Assembly: GCA_017644185.1 (NCBI GenBank)
Contig: JAEPMA010000009.1
Coordinates: forward strand, 89,835 to 153,834
Reading direction: 5' to 3'
Length of the DNA stretch: 64,000 nucleotides
Source: Rhodospirillales bacterium
Lineage (GTDB): Bacteria; Pseudomonadota; Alphaproteobacteria; Rhodospirillales; Casp-alpha2
Made by a program: the position numbers and the translations under genes. Below, one piece after another: positions 51,717 through 61,080 of this stretch (positions are counted from its first letter, which is position 1; every line of letters starts with the position of its first letter). The notes below the pieces were generated by a model, which was not told the origin of the DNA, searched no databases, and was given only the letters and a program-made list of their open reading frames with translations.

Positions 51717-53252
51717 TTAAGCCGCCTTCTTCCGCGGGCTGGAAACGAACATGATCAGCGGGATCGCCGCGGCGGACGCAAGCGTGTAAAGCCCGAACGC
51801 GTTCAGATAACTGATTAATGACGCCTGATGCACGATTTCCTGGGACATCCGGGCCAAGCCTTCAATCGTGTCGAGGTTGCGCTCCCCCAACACCCACGGC
51901 ATCTGCAGCAACGGGTTGAAGGGATTTATGTATTCCGTCATGTGTTCGTAATTCATCGCCGCCGATCGCACCAGTTCGGTGACACTCATGGAAATGAAGA
52001 AGCTGGAGCCGATGTTGCGCAACAGGTGATACATCGAACTCGTTTCATCCAGGTACTTCGGATCGAGGGTCGAGAACGTCACCACCGTCAACGGCACCCA
52101 GATGGTGCCGACGGCAAACCCCTGGACGATCCCGTTCAGCACGAATTCCAGCGGCGTCGTGTTCAGATTGACCGTCATCAGCCACAACCCCGCGACGACC
52201 TGGAAGCCGAAGCCGACGGCGATCGACTTTCGGGGGAACTTGGTGCCGATGAAACTAGCGATGAAAAACGCACACATGGCCCCAATGCCGCGCGCTCCAA
52301 CGACATAACCGACCAGCGAGTCCGGCAGTCCCACATGCTCACGCAGCAATCCCGGCAGGATCACCATGGGTGTGAAATTCAGCATCCCGTAAATGGTCAC
52401 CAGGATCAGCCCGATCGAGTAATTCCGGTTGAGGAGAAGTCTCAGATTCAGAAACGGCTTGTCGTGGGTCAGGCTGTGCACGACGAACAGATAAAGTGTC
52501 ATCACCCCGATGAAGACCTCGACGATGATCTCGGTGCTTTCGAACCAGTCTAGCCGCTGGCCCCGCGACAAGGCCAACTGGATGCAGGCGATGGACGTTG
52601 TGATCAGTAAAAAGCCTGTCCACTCCAACTTCACCGCGACCGTCTGGCGGGTCCGCGGCAACGCGACAAGCACGCCCATCGCGGACACAACGGCGACCGG
52701 CACCATCAGATAGAAGGCATAGCGCCACGAATACCATTCCGCCATCACGCCACCCACCATCGGCCCGATGAACGCGCCCATGACGACACCCACCCCGTAC
52801 AATCCGACGACCATGCCGTGCTGGTGCTTGGGAAAGATGTTGAGCGTCACGGACTGCCCGACGGGCGGCAGCGGCGCCCCCGCAGCCCCCTGCACCACCC
52901 GCCAGAAGATCAGGGATTCGAGCGATGTCGCCGCGCCGCAGAAATAAGTCGAGACCGCAAACAGCAGGACACTGCCCGCCAACAGGTTGCGCCGGCCAAA
53001 ACGTGCCGTTAGCCAGCCTGTCATCGGCGTGAACATGGCCGTCGCCAAAATATTGAACGTCATGGTCCACGAGATTTCGTCGGGTGTCGCCTGCATCGCA
53101 CCCTGAAGCTGCGGCAGCACGGCGGCGACGATCAGGATCGAAGTGCTGTACAACGTCACGCTGAACACCACCATCGCCAGGATCACGTAACGCCGCACAG
53201 GCGAAATATCCGGCGGCGTCGGGGCGGATGCGGCAGTGGCGGCGTCGGCCAT
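51717..53252 (-). CDS. emrB: DHA2-type MFS drug efflux protein, EmrB-like
   Basis: A 511-residue major facilitator with 14 predicted membrane segments. 'TPDEISWTMTFNILATAMFTPMTGWLTARFGRRNLLAGS' is the EmrB/QacA motif A region and 'GVGVVMGAFIGPMVGGVMAEWYSWRYAFYLMVPV' is motif C. With the divergent membrane fusion protein it forms an EmrAB-type tripartite pump for hydrophobic toxicants. It is divergent from the marR-emrA pair across a 74-bp operator region. Confidence 0.92.
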   Translation of the reverse strand: MADAATAASAPTPPDISPVRRYVILAMVVFSVTLYSTSILIVAAVLPQLQGAMQATPDEISWTMTFNILATAMFTPMTGWLTARFGRRNLLAGSVLLFAVSTYFCGAATSLESLIFWRVVQGAAGAPLPPVGQSVTLNIFPKHQHGMVVGLYGVGVVMGAFIGPMVGGVMAEWYSWRYAFYLMVPVAVVSAMGVLVALPRTRQTVAVKLEWTGFLLITTSIACIQLALSRGQRLDWFESTEIIVEVFIGVMTLYLFVVHSLTHDKPFLNLRLLLNRNYSIGLILVTIYGMLNFTPMVILPGLLREHVGLPDSLVGYVVGARGIGAMCAFFIASFIGTKFPRKSIAVGFGFQVVAGLWLMTVNLNTTPLEFVLNGIVQGFAVGTIWVPLTVVTFSTLDPKYLDETSSMYHLLRNIGSSFFISMSVTELVRSAAMNYEHMTEYINPFNPLLQMPWVLGERNLDTIEGLARMSQEIVHQASLISYLNAFGLYTLASAAAIPLIMFVSSPRKKAA

Positions 53253-53267
53253 GAAAACGTAACCTTA

Positions 53268-53303
53268 TTGACAGTAAGCTCTGCAATAGTAACAATGCTT
53301 ACT
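53268..53303. promoter_or_regulatory. MarR operator and promoter between emrB and marR
   Basis: AGTAAGC (53273-53279) and GCTTACT (53297-53303) are perfect inverted repeats with a 17-bp spacer. TTGACA (53268-53273) and AACAAT (53291-53296), 17 bp apart, make a plus-strand sigma-70 promoter inside the repeat. A repressor bound here would block both directions. Confidence 0.65.
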
Positions 53304-53326
53304 ATTCTTGGCGAGGCAATATTACG

Positions 53327-53827
53327 ATGGCAAAGCCCGATATAATGCCGGTTTCCGAGGGGCGTTACTTGGCGTTCCTGATTCTGGAAGCCGCGCGGCT
53401 GCAACGGACGGTGTTCGACCGCCGGGTACGCAAGATCGGCTTTACCCGGACGCAGTGGCTGGCGCTACGCCGCGTCGGTGATCAACCGGGTGTCAACCAA
53501 TCCGAACTCGCGGAACTGCTGGAAGTCGAGAAGGCCTCCGCCGGGCGTCTGATCGACAAGCTGGAGGCATTCGGCTGGGTCGAACGCCGCCAGGACGAGA
53601 CCGACCGCCGCGTCAAACGGGTGTTTTTGACCGAACTGGGGCGACGTATCCACCGGGACGTCACCCCTATTGCCGAAGCCATGGTGGAAGAGGAATTGAG
53701 CGGCCTTAGTCGCAAGGAACGGGACCAATTGACCGATTTGCTGCTCACCGTCAAACAGCGGCTGCAGGACATGGCCACGGAAAATGATCTGATCGATCTG
53801 AAAGAACTCAAAAAAGAAAATGCCTGA
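53327..53827 (+). CDS. MarR-family repressor of the EmrAB-like pump
   Basis: A 166-residue MarR protein. The recognition region is 'VNQSELAELLEVEKASAGRLIDKLEAFGWVERR' and the wing 'DETDRRVKRVFLTELG'. It sits divergent from emrB and overlaps emrA by 8 bp, so it likely senses pump substrates and derepresses both transcripts through the inverted repeat in the 74-bp gap. Confidence 0.92.
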   Translation: MAKPDIMPVSEGRYLAFLILEAARLQRTVFDRRVRKIGFTRTQWLALRRVGDQPGVNQSELAELLEVEKASAGRLIDKLEAFGWVERRQDETDRRVKRVFLTELGRRIHRDVTPIAEAMVEEELSGLSRKERDQLTDLLLTVKQRLQDMATENDLIDLKELKKENA

Positions 53828-54950
53828 CGACGCCTCCATGACCGGCACCGAAATGCCGGAGAAGCGGAAAGTGCGCCTGCCCTCGCGGCGCGCTATGCTG
53901 CGGCTTACGCTTCTGGTTCTGGTCCCCGCCGCCGCCATCGCGGTGGCTGTCGGTTACTGGCTGCATAGCGCCCGCTACGTCTCGACCGACAATGCTTACG
54001 TCAAAACCAACATCGCCAAGCTGGCTTCCGAGATTTCCGGCCGCGCCATCGAAGTCAACGCCCGTGCGCACTTGAAGGTAAAAAAGGGCGACGTCCTGGT
54101 CAAAATAGATCCGCGCCCGTTCGAACTGGCGGTGAAACACGCAGAAGCGGAACTGGACGCCACGCGCCGCGAAATCGAAACGCTCGTCGCAGAACTGAAG
54201 GAAGCCGGCGTCGAGCTGGAAGAAGCGCGCGGCCGCGCCGCTTATTACCGCAAGCGCTACGAACGCCAGATCCAGCTCGCCCAGCAAGGCATCACCGCCA
54301 AGACCCGCCGTGATGAATTAGAGAACGACGCCAACGCCGCCGATGACCGGGTATCGCTGGTGCGCAAGAAGATCCAGCGCATCATGGCAACACTCGGTGG
54401 CGGGCCGGAGCGCCCGATCGATGAACACCCCTTGGTCCGCGCCAAGATCGCGGCATTGGATCAGGCCAAGCTCGACCTCGAACACACCGTAATCCACGCA
54501 CCCGCCGACGGGACCGTCGTCACGGTCCCGCTGGTTGCCGGCGAGCAGATTACCGCCGCCGAGCCCCTGTTCGCCATCGTCACCGACGACGCGCCCTGGG
54601 TCGACGCGAACTTCAAGGAGACCGAGCTGACCCATGTGTCGGTCGGCCAGAAAGCGAAGATCGTGCTCGACATCTATCCGGAATACACGTGGGAGGCCGA
54701 AGTACAGAGTATCTCACCCGCGACAGGCGCCGAATTCGCGATCCTGCCGCCACAGAACGCCTCTGGGAACTGGGTCAAGGTGGTGCAGCGTCTGCCGGTC
54801 CGCATTCGGCTCGCCGCCCCCGAGGGCGCACCGCCTCTTCGGGCGGGCATGACCGCGACGGCCACCATCGACACGGAACGCAAGCGTTCCCTCGCCGATC
54901 TGTTCGACGGCTTCACCGCCATGGCCATGCCGTGGGATACGGAAAAGTAG
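53820..54950 (+). CDS. emrA: HlyD/EmrA-type membrane fusion protein
   Basis: A 376-residue periplasmic adaptor with one N-terminal membrane helix (about residues 25-45). 'YVSTDNAYVKTNIAKLASEISGRAIEVNARAHLKVKKGDVLVKID' is the first lipoyl half, followed by a coiled coil at about 105-190, the second lipoyl half 'VIHAPADGTVVTVPLVAGEQI' and a beta-barrel domain. It links EmrB to an outer-membrane channel, which is not encoded here. It is coupled to marR by an 8-bp overlap. Confidence 0.92.
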   Translation: MPDDASMTGTEMPEKRKVRLPSRRAMLRLTLLVLVPAAAIAVAVGYWLHSARYVSTDNAYVKTNIAKLASEISGRAIEVNARAHLKVKKGDVLVKIDPRPFELAVKHAEAELDATRREIETLVAELKEAGVELEEARGRAAYYRKRYERQIQLAQQGITAKTRRDELENDANAADDRVSLVRKKIQRIMATLGGGPERPIDEHPLVRAKIAALDQAKLDLEHTVIHAPADGTVVTVPLVAGEQITAAEPLFAIVTDDAPWVDANFKETELTHVSVGQKAKIVLDIYPEYTWEAEVQSISPATGAEFAILPPQNASGNWVKVVQRLPVRIRLAAPEGAPPLRAGMTATATIDTERKRSLADLFDGFTAMAMPWDTEK

Positions 54951-55023
54951 CCCCCGCCGACTTCACCCGTCCCTCGCTTCAACTCACCTCGCCCGCTGAC
55001 CGCTTCCACACCGGCAACGCCCG

Positions 55024-55048
55024 GAAAGCCGCGGCTGCCGCGGCTTTC
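55024..55048. terminator. Perfect hairpin after emrA
   Basis: GAAAGCCGCGG-CTG-CCGCGGCTTTC is an 11-bp perfect stem with a 3-nt loop, 74 nt after the emrA stop. No long T-run follows (the stem itself ends in CTTTC), so termination may be partial. The rest of the 270-bp gap to the ABC transporter holds only promoter-like AT-rich DNA. Confidence 0.5.
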
Positions 55049-55220
55049 ACCACACGTCCCATTAGCGACATTTTCATGTCGCTTTCGTATAACACGAGCA
55101 CATTATGTCGCTGTAGGAACAATATTTGGTCGAAATTTTTACAAGACTGACCTTCTGTGTAAGACTGTTAACCGAAAAGATTTTCCAAAAATCGATTGTT
55201 TCAGGACAGGAGGAGAAAAC

Positions 55221-56828
55221 ATGCCGCAGAAATCAGATCCTGAGCTGCTGGTGAAAATGGCGGAGGAAGCCCGTAAGGGACGCCTTTCCCGCCGTGATTT
55301 TATGAATTTCGCACTGGCAGCCGGTATCGGCACGAGCATGGCGTCCGGCTTCTGGACGACCAAGGTCGCGATGGCCGCGCCCAAGAAAGGCGGCACATTC
55401 CGCTGGGGCATCCACGACGGCAACACGTCCGATACCCATGATCCCGGCACGTACGTCACCCGCCAGATGATCTTCCTGGCGCATCAGTACCGCAGCTATC
55501 TTACGATGATCAATCCGGACAACTCTCTCGGTCCGGACCTCGCAACCAGTTGGGAAGCGACGCCGGACGCGAAACAGTGGACCTTCAAACTTCACAAGGA
55601 CGCGGTCTTCCACAGCGGCAAGAAAGTCACCGCCAAGGACGTCGTCGCGTCAATGAATCACCACCGTGGCGAAAAATCGACCTCGGCGGCCAAATCGCTG
55701 TTAACCAGTGTCACCGATATCATCGCCGACGACGACCATACCGTGACGTTTAAACTGAACGGCGGTAACGCGGATCTGCCGTGGCTGATGACCGACTATC
55801 ACCTGGCGGTCTGCCCGGCCGATGGCGACGGTATCGACTGGAAATCCGGCGACGGCTGCGGTCCCTATAAGATCGACAGCGGTGAATTCGGCGTGAGCTG
55901 GAGCCTGTCGCGCCACGACGGCTGGCACGGCGAAGGCGCGTATTTCGACAAGGTCGAAATGACGATCCTCAACGATCCGAACGCGCGCCAAACCGCACTG
56001 GTTACCGGCGATGTCGACTGCGTTTCGCTGGTCGATCTGAAAACGCTGGCGCTTCTGAAGCGCAATCCGAACATTGCCGTCGACAACGTGCCTTCGGGCG
56101 CCGCGATCACGATGCCGATGTTCTGCGACACGGCGCCGTTCGATGACGTCAACGTGCGCCAGGCGCTGAAACTCTCCATCGACCGCCAGGAAATCATCGA
56201 CAAGATCGCTTTCGGCGCGGCCACCATGGGGAACGATTTCCATCTGGCGCCGGTGCAACCGTATTTCCCGGAAGAAATTCCGCAACGCGAATACGATCCG
56301 GACAAGGCGAAGTCGCTGCTCAAGAAAGCAGGCGCGGAAGGTCTTTCCGTCAGTCTGTCGACGGCGGACAGCGTGTTTTCAGGCGCGGTCGACATGTGCG
56401 TGCTTTACGCCGAGCAGGCCAAGAAGGCCGGCATCAAGATCAACGTGGTCCGCGAGCCGAGCGACGGTTACTACTCCGACGTCTGGCTCAAGAAGCCGTT
56501 CACCGCGGTTTCCTGGGGTGCACGCCCGACACCGGACGTCATGTTCTCGCTGGCCTATAAGGACGACGCGGCATGGAACGAAAGCCACTGGCAGAACGCT
56601 GAGTTCAACAAGCTCTTGTTGCAAGCCAAGGCCGAACTCGACCAGAAAAAGCGGGCCGAGATGTACCACGACATGTGCATGCTGATGCGCGATGACGGCG
56701 GGACCATCATTCCGTTCTTCAACAACTTCGTGTACGCGCGCCGCAAGAACGTGATGCACGGCGAGAACCTGGCGGCAAGCTGGTCGTGCGACGGTGCACG
56801 CGCGCCGAGCCGCTGGTGGTTCGCTTAA
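55221..56828 (+). CDS. Dpp/Opp-type ABC transporter substrate-binding protein
   Basis: A 535-residue cluster C solute-binding protein (SBP_bac_5). A Tat signal 'LSRRDFMNFALAAGIGTSMASG' is followed by 'KKGGTFRWGIHDGNTSDTHDPG', 'NSLGPDLATSWEATPDAKQWTFKL' and 'VRQALKLSIDRQEIIDKIAFG', the family hallmarks. Ligands may be peptides, opines, sugars or other organic compounds. GGAGGAGAAAAC gives a strong ribosome site, matching the need for excess binding protein. It begins the ABC operon. Confidence 0.92.
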   Translation: MPQKSDPELLVKMAEEARKGRLSRRDFMNFALAAGIGTSMASGFWTTKVAMAAPKKGGTFRWGIHDGNTSDTHDPGTYVTRQMIFLAHQYRSYLTMINPDNSLGPDLATSWEATPDAKQWTFKLHKDAVFHSGKKVTAKDVVASMNHHRGEKSTSAAKSLLTSVTDIIADDDHTVTFKLNGGNADLPWLMTDYHLAVCPADGDGIDWKSGDGCGPYKIDSGEFGVSWSLSRHDGWHGEGAYFDKVEMTILNDPNARQTALVTGDVDCVSLVDLKTLALLKRNPNIAVDNVPSGAAITMPMFCDTAPFDDVNVRQALKLSIDRQEIIDKIAFGAATMGNDFHLAPVQPYFPEEIPQREYDPDKAKSLLKKAGAEGLSVSLSTADSVFSGAVDMCVLYAEQAKKAGIKINVVREPSDGYYSDVWLKKPFTAVSWGARPTPDVMFSLAYKDDAAWNESHWQNAEFNKLLLQAKAELDQKKRAEMYHDMCMLMRDDGGTIIPFFNNFVYARRKNVMHGENLAASWSCDGARAPSRWWFA

Positions 56829-56870
56829 GAGAGCGATACCGCGAATGATGACGGCATGAATGCGATGGTG

Positions 56871-56898
56871 CGGGATCCGGGCATTTACCGGGATCCCG
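56871..56898 (+). other. Intercistronic hairpin after the substrate-binding protein gene
   Basis: CGGGATCC (56871-56878) and GGATCCCG (56891-56898) pair, with inner GG/CC extending the stem. Stable stems between a binding-protein gene and its permeases commonly stop part of the transcripts and protect the upstream mRNA, giving more binding protein than permease. Confidence 0.55.
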
Positions 56899-57030
56899 TG
56901 CCGTTGCTTCGGCCGCCATTACGAGCGTTAAAACAAGCGGGGAGAGGACAAGGGGTAAAGTCGCCGGCCAACAGGCGCACACCCTACCTTCACCGATCGT
57001 GAATCGGATAGCTTCACAAGGGGAATTTCA

Positions 57031-57987
57031 ATGAGCGATGTATTAAGCATCGTGCTCAAGCGGCTTGGTTTGGGCGTGATAACGCTTTTCGTTATCTCGG
57101 TCCTGATCTTCGGAGCCGTCGAGATGCTGCCGGGCGATATCGCCGAGGCGGTGTTGGGGATGGGCGCGACGGAGGAGAACGTGGCCGCGATGCGAGAGCA
57201 ACTCGGCCTCAACCAGCCGGCACCGGTTCGCTACTTCGACTGGCTATCGGGCGCGGTCGTCGGTGACTTCGGTGTTTCCCTGGTCACGCAGACACCGGTC
57301 GGCGAAGTGATCGGCCCACGATTTGCAAACACCCTCTTCCTCGCGACATACGCCGCAGCGATTGCGGTGCCGGTCGCGATCTTTCTGGGGGTCGTCGTCG
57401 CGCTTCTGCGTAACACCTTGTTCGACCGTGTCGCCAACGTACTGGCGCTGACGTCGATATCGTCACCGGAATTCTTTTTGGGTTACATCCTGATCCTGTA
57501 TCTCAGTGTCAAAACCGGGATGTTCCCGGCCATCGCCAAGATCAGCGGTGACATGACGTTTCTTGAACTGTTGCAGCGGACGTTCCTACCCGCGTTGACC
57601 ATGGTGCTCGTCGTCGTCGCGCACATGATGCGGATGACGCGCGCCGCGATCATCAACCTTTTGTCGTCGCCCTATATCGAGATGGCGCGGCTCAAGGGCA
57701 TGCCGGCATGGCGCGTCATCATCAAACACGCGCTGCCCAACGCCTGGGCGCCGATCATCAACGTGGTCGCGCTCAACCTCGCCTATCTGATTACGGGCGT
57801 GGTCTTGGTCGAGGTGGTGTTCGTCTATCCGGGCATCGGCCAGTTGCTGGTCGACAGCGTGACCAAGCGCGACTTCACGGTGGTCCAGGCCTGCTGCCTG
57901 ATCTTCGCCGCCACCTTTATCCTTCTCAACCTTGCGGCGGACGTGTTGGCGATCCTCACCAATCCGCGGCTCCGCTACAAGAAGTGA
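57031..57987 (+). CDS. ABC transporter permease, DppB type
   Basis: A 318-residue inner-membrane permease with six segments. 'GLGVITLFVISVLIFGAVEMLPGD' is the usual N terminus and 'IEMARLKGMPAWRVIIKHALPNAWAPIINV' the EAA loop that docks on the ATPase. It forms the channel with the DppC-like permease encoded 10 bp downstream. AAGGGGAA precedes the ATG. Confidence 0.94.
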   Translation: MSDVLSIVLKRLGLGVITLFVISVLIFGAVEMLPGDIAEAVLGMGATEENVAAMREQLGLNQPAPVRYFDWLSGAVVGDFGVSLVTQTPVGEVIGPRFANTLFLATYAAAIAVPVAIFLGVVVALLRNTLFDRVANVLALTSISSPEFFLGYILILYLSVKTGMFPAIAKISGDMTFLELLQRTFLPALTMVLVVVAHMMRMTRAAIINLLSSPYIEMARLKGMPAWRVIIKHALPNAWAPIINVVALNLAYLITGVVLVEVVFVYPGIGQLLVDSVTKRDFTVVQACCLIFAATFILLNLAADVLAILTNPRLRYKK

Positions 57988-57997
57988 GGGCGGTATC

Positions 57998-59059
57998 ATG
58001 AATTACTTTGTCATTGGGTATTACGCGCTGTTGATCGGCGCATCCTGTGTCGCCGCCCAGTACGGCAAGCGCGGCGCATTCATGGCGCTGTTCTCGCTAA
58101 CGCTGGCGTCCTTCATCATGGGGATCATCGGCGGCGAGAATTGGCTCTGGACCGTCACCGTCGGCGCCGGGGTCGTTGCATTGGCCGCGGGCACGGCGTT
58201 CTCGTTCCGGGAATTCCTGGCCATCGTCCTGCCGCGCGAGGCCGCGAAGGCGATCCGCACGGCGCCGCTGACGGCAAGCTTCGGCCTGTTCGTCATCGGC
58301 ACCTATGCGATCGCCGGTATCTTCGCACCGATCATCGCACCGCACGGTGAAGCCGAGGTCATCGCCCAGGCGTTCGAACCGGCCAACGAGGAAATGCTGC
58401 TGGGAGCCGATCAGCTGGGCCGCGACATGTTCAGCCGCCTGATCTATGGCGCACGGAACACCGTCGGGCTGGCCCTCACCGCCACCATCGCAGCGTTCGT
58501 GATGGGCGCCTTTGCGGGCATGCTGGCGGCAACCATCGGCGGATGGTTCGACAACTTCATGGGTCGTGTCGCCGACGTGATCATGTCGATTCCATCGCTG
58601 ATCTTCGCGCTGCTGATGCTGTCGATCTTCGGCACCAATCTGACGGTCCTGGTGATCATCGTCGCCATCATCTATTCGCCGCGCGTTTTCCGGCTGACCC
58701 GGGCGGTCGCCGGCAACATCGTGGTGATGGATTACATCGAGGCGGCGAAGCTGCGGGGGGAAGGTCTGTGGTATCTGATCCGCCGCGAAATCCTGCCGAA
58801 TTCGACAGCGCCGCTGATTGCGGAATTCGGGCTCGAGTTCTGCTTCGTGTTCCTGCTGGTCGCGGGCCTCTCGTTCCTCGGTCTCGGCATCCAGCCGCCG
58901 ACTGCGGACTGGGGCTCGATGGTCCGTGAAAACGCGACGCTGATCTCGTTCGGCGAGATCACGCCCCTGATCCCGGCCGGCGCAATTGCGCTGCTGACCG
59001 TCTCCGTCAACTTCGTCGTCGACTGGATGTTGTACCGGTCGTCGGGCCTCAAGGAGTAA
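57998..59059 (+). CDS. ABC transporter permease, DppC type with N-terminal extension
   Basis: A 353-residue permease. The normal DppC region begins near residue 85 ('TAPLTASFGLFVIGTYAIAGIFAPIIAPHG') and carries the EAA loop 'YIEAAKLRGEGLWYLIRREILPN' and the end 'GLSFLGLGIQPPTADWGSMV'. The first about 70 residues add three hydrophobic segments not found in typical DppC proteins. The ATG at 57998, with GAGGGCGG upstream and 10 bp after dppB, makes the extension real rather than a start error. Its role is unknown. Confidence 0.92.
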   Translation: MNYFVIGYYALLIGASCVAAQYGKRGAFMALFSLTLASFIMGIIGGENWLWTVTVGAGVVALAAGTAFSFREFLAIVLPREAAKAIRTAPLTASFGLFVIGTYAIAGIFAPIIAPHGEAEVIAQAFEPANEEMLLGADQLGRDMFSRLIYGARNTVGLALTATIAAFVMGAFAGMLAATIGGWFDNFMGRVADVIMSIPSLIFALLMLSIFGTNLTVLVIIVAIIYSPRVFRLTRAVAGNIVVMDYIEAAKLRGEGLWYLIRREILPNSTAPLIAEFGLEFCFVFLLVAGLSFLGLGIQPPTADWGSMVRENATLISFGEITPLIPAGAIALLTVSVNFVVDWMLYRSSGLKE

Positions 59060-59064
59060 TCGAC

Positions 59065-60720
59065 ATGGCTGAGAAAGAAAAAGACGTCCTGCTGCAGATC
59101 AAGGATCTGCATATCGAGGGCTACTCCGACGAAAAATGGATCGAGATCGTCCACGGCGTCGACCTGACGCTTCACAAGGGCGAGGTCATGGGACTGATTG
59201 GCGAGTCTGGTGCGGGCAAGTCGACCATCGGCCTGGCCGCCATGGGCTTCGCCCGGGACGGTTGCCGCATTTCGGAGGGCTCGGTGGAGTTCGACGGGAT
59301 GGAGCTGACAACGACGTCGGAAGCCGACCGGCGTGCCCTTAGGGGATCACGCATCGCTTATGTGGCGCAGTCGGCGGCGGCGTCGTTCAATCCGGCGCAC
59401 CGGCTGATAGATCAGCACACCGAAGCGCCCGTCTATCATCGCATGATGAAGCGGGTTGAAAGCCAGGAGGACGCGACGCAGTTGTATGAGCGGTTGCGCC
59501 TTCCCAACCCGGACGAGATCGGGTTCCGCTATCCGCACCAGGTATCGGGCGGACAGCTTCAGCGCGCCATGACCGCGATGGCGATGTCGTGCCGGCCCGA
59601 CCTGATCATCTTCGACGAGCCGACCACCGCGCTCGACGTGACGACCCAGATCGAGGTGCTGCTGGCGATCCGCGATATCGTCGAACAGTTCAACACCGCC
59701 GCGATCTACATCACCCACGATCTTGCCGTCGTCGCGCAGATGGCGGACACGATCAAGGTGCTGCTCAAGGGCAACGAAGTCGAGGAAGCCGATACCCGCA
59801 CCATGCTGGAAAACCCGAAAGACGACTACACCAAGTCGCTTTGGGCCGTCAGAAGCTTCAAGCGCGATCAGAAAGAACGCCCGGGCGGCGATGCCGTGCC
59901 GGTGGTGTCGGTCAAGAATATCGATGCCGCCTATGGCCCGGTGAAGGTGCTCGAAGACGTCTCGTTCGACATCTATTCGGGCATGACCGTCGCGGTCGTG
60001 GGCGAGTCCGGTTCCGGCAAGTCGACGACGGCGCGCTGCATCACAGGGTTGCTGCCGCCGACGGCGGGCTCGATCGAGTTCAAGGGCGAAACCCTGCCCC
60101 CCAGCTACAAGCAGCGTTCCAAGGACCAACTCCGCCAAGCACAGATGATCTATCAAATGGCGGACACCGCACTCAACCCGAAGGTCCGGATCTGCGACAT
60201 CATCGGCCGCCCGGCCGAGTTCTACGGCGGGCTCAAGGGGGGCGAGCTAAAGGGACGGATCGACGAGTTGCTGGACATGATCGAGCTCGACCCGGCGAAG
60301 TTCTACTACCGCTATCCGCCCGAGTTATCGGGTGGCCAGAAGCAGCGGGTCGGTATCGCCCGCGCACTCGCCGCGGAACCGACGTTCATCATCTGCGACG
60401 AGGTCACCAGCGCGCTCGACCAGCTCGTGGCCGAGGGCATTCTCAAACTGCTCGACCGGCTGCAGAAGGAACTGAACCTCGCCTACATGTTCATCACGCA
60501 CGATCTGGCGACGGTCCGCTCGATTGCCGACGAGGTCGTGGTGATGAAGGAAGGCAAGGTCGTCGAGCAAGGTCCGAAGGACCAGATGTTCACCCCGCCG
60601 CATCATCCCTACACCGACCTGCTGTTGTCGTCGGTGCCGGAGATGGACCCCGATTGGCTGACACAGCTTGTCGAGGACCGGGGCGCGGACCAGTTGGGCG
60701 AAGCGGCCGACCGGGATTAA
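59065..60720 (+). CDS. Fused DppD-DppF-type ABC ATPase
   Basis: A 551-residue protein with two ABC domains that power the importer. Domain 1: Walker A 'GESGAGKS' at about 46-53, signature 'VSGGQLQRA', Walker B 'LIIFDEPTTALD'. Domain 2: Walker A 'GESGSGKS' near residue 314, signature 'LSGGQKQRVG', Walker B 'FIICDEVTSALD'. Oligopeptide-type C-terminal extensions follow each domain. Fusing the two ATPases in one chain is common for this subfamily. It starts 5 bp after the permease stop and ends the operon. Confidence 0.95.
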   Translation: MAEKEKDVLLQIKDLHIEGYSDEKWIEIVHGVDLTLHKGEVMGLIGESGAGKSTIGLAAMGFARDGCRISEGSVEFDGMELTTTSEADRRALRGSRIAYVAQSAAASFNPAHRLIDQHTEAPVYHRMMKRVESQEDATQLYERLRLPNPDEIGFRYPHQVSGGQLQRAMTAMAMSCRPDLIIFDEPTTALDVTTQIEVLLAIRDIVEQFNTAAIYITHDLAVVAQMADTIKVLLKGNEVEEADTRTMLENPKDDYTKSLWAVRSFKRDQKERPGGDAVPVVSVKNIDAAYGPVKVLEDVSFDIYSGMTVAVVGESGSGKSTTARCITGLLPPTAGSIEFKGETLPPSYKQRSKDQLRQAQMIYQMADTALNPKVRICDIIGRPAEFYGGLKGGELKGRIDELLDMIELDPAKFYYRYPPELSGGQKQRVGIARALAAEPTFIICDEVTSALDQLVAEGILKLLDRLQKELNLAYMFITHDLATVRSIADEVVVMKEGKVVEQGPKDQMFTPPHHPYTDLLLSSVPEMDPDWLTQLVEDRGADQLGEAADRD

Positions 60721-60796
60721 TCATCCCGACCGACGATTATTGGACTGCCCGGGGGATGACCACATCGCCCGGCAGGTCCGTCAGGTCACTTCGGGA

Positions 60797-60916
60797 TCAG
60801 AGAATAGCGGTCGCGGAAAGAACCATGCCGCCGATGATAATCGCATAAACACCGGCCAGCGCATGCCAAGTGGATGCACGGTTCCGGTACTCTCGGATCA
60901 GGGTATCCTTGTTCAT
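60797..60916 (-). CDS. Small hydrophobic protein, 39 residues
   Basis: Not recognised. A short minus-strand frame with a strong AGGAG site 7 nt before the ATG. The sequence runs 'MNKDTLIREYRNRASTWHAL' and then a single hydrophobic helix rich in Ala, Gly and Ile up to the stop, so a small one-pass membrane protein is expected. It sits alone in the gap between the ABC operon and the chemotaxis genes. The rest of that gap (60721-61080) shows no other feature. Confidence 0.5.
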   Translation of the reverse strand: MNKDTLIREYRNRASTWHALAGVYAIIIGGMVLSATAIL

Positions 60917-61080
60917 GGCCCGTCTCCTTTCAGCGCGGATCGATATCGGCGCCATTTGCGGTTATCACTCCGGCTCCAATAAAACGGATCAATTTCGGCG
61001 TCAATAGATGCCGCCCGAATTTAATATGTTTTTCATGCATAGCTGCCGGAAAGCCATTGCATGCCGGCGGCACGTCCAAC

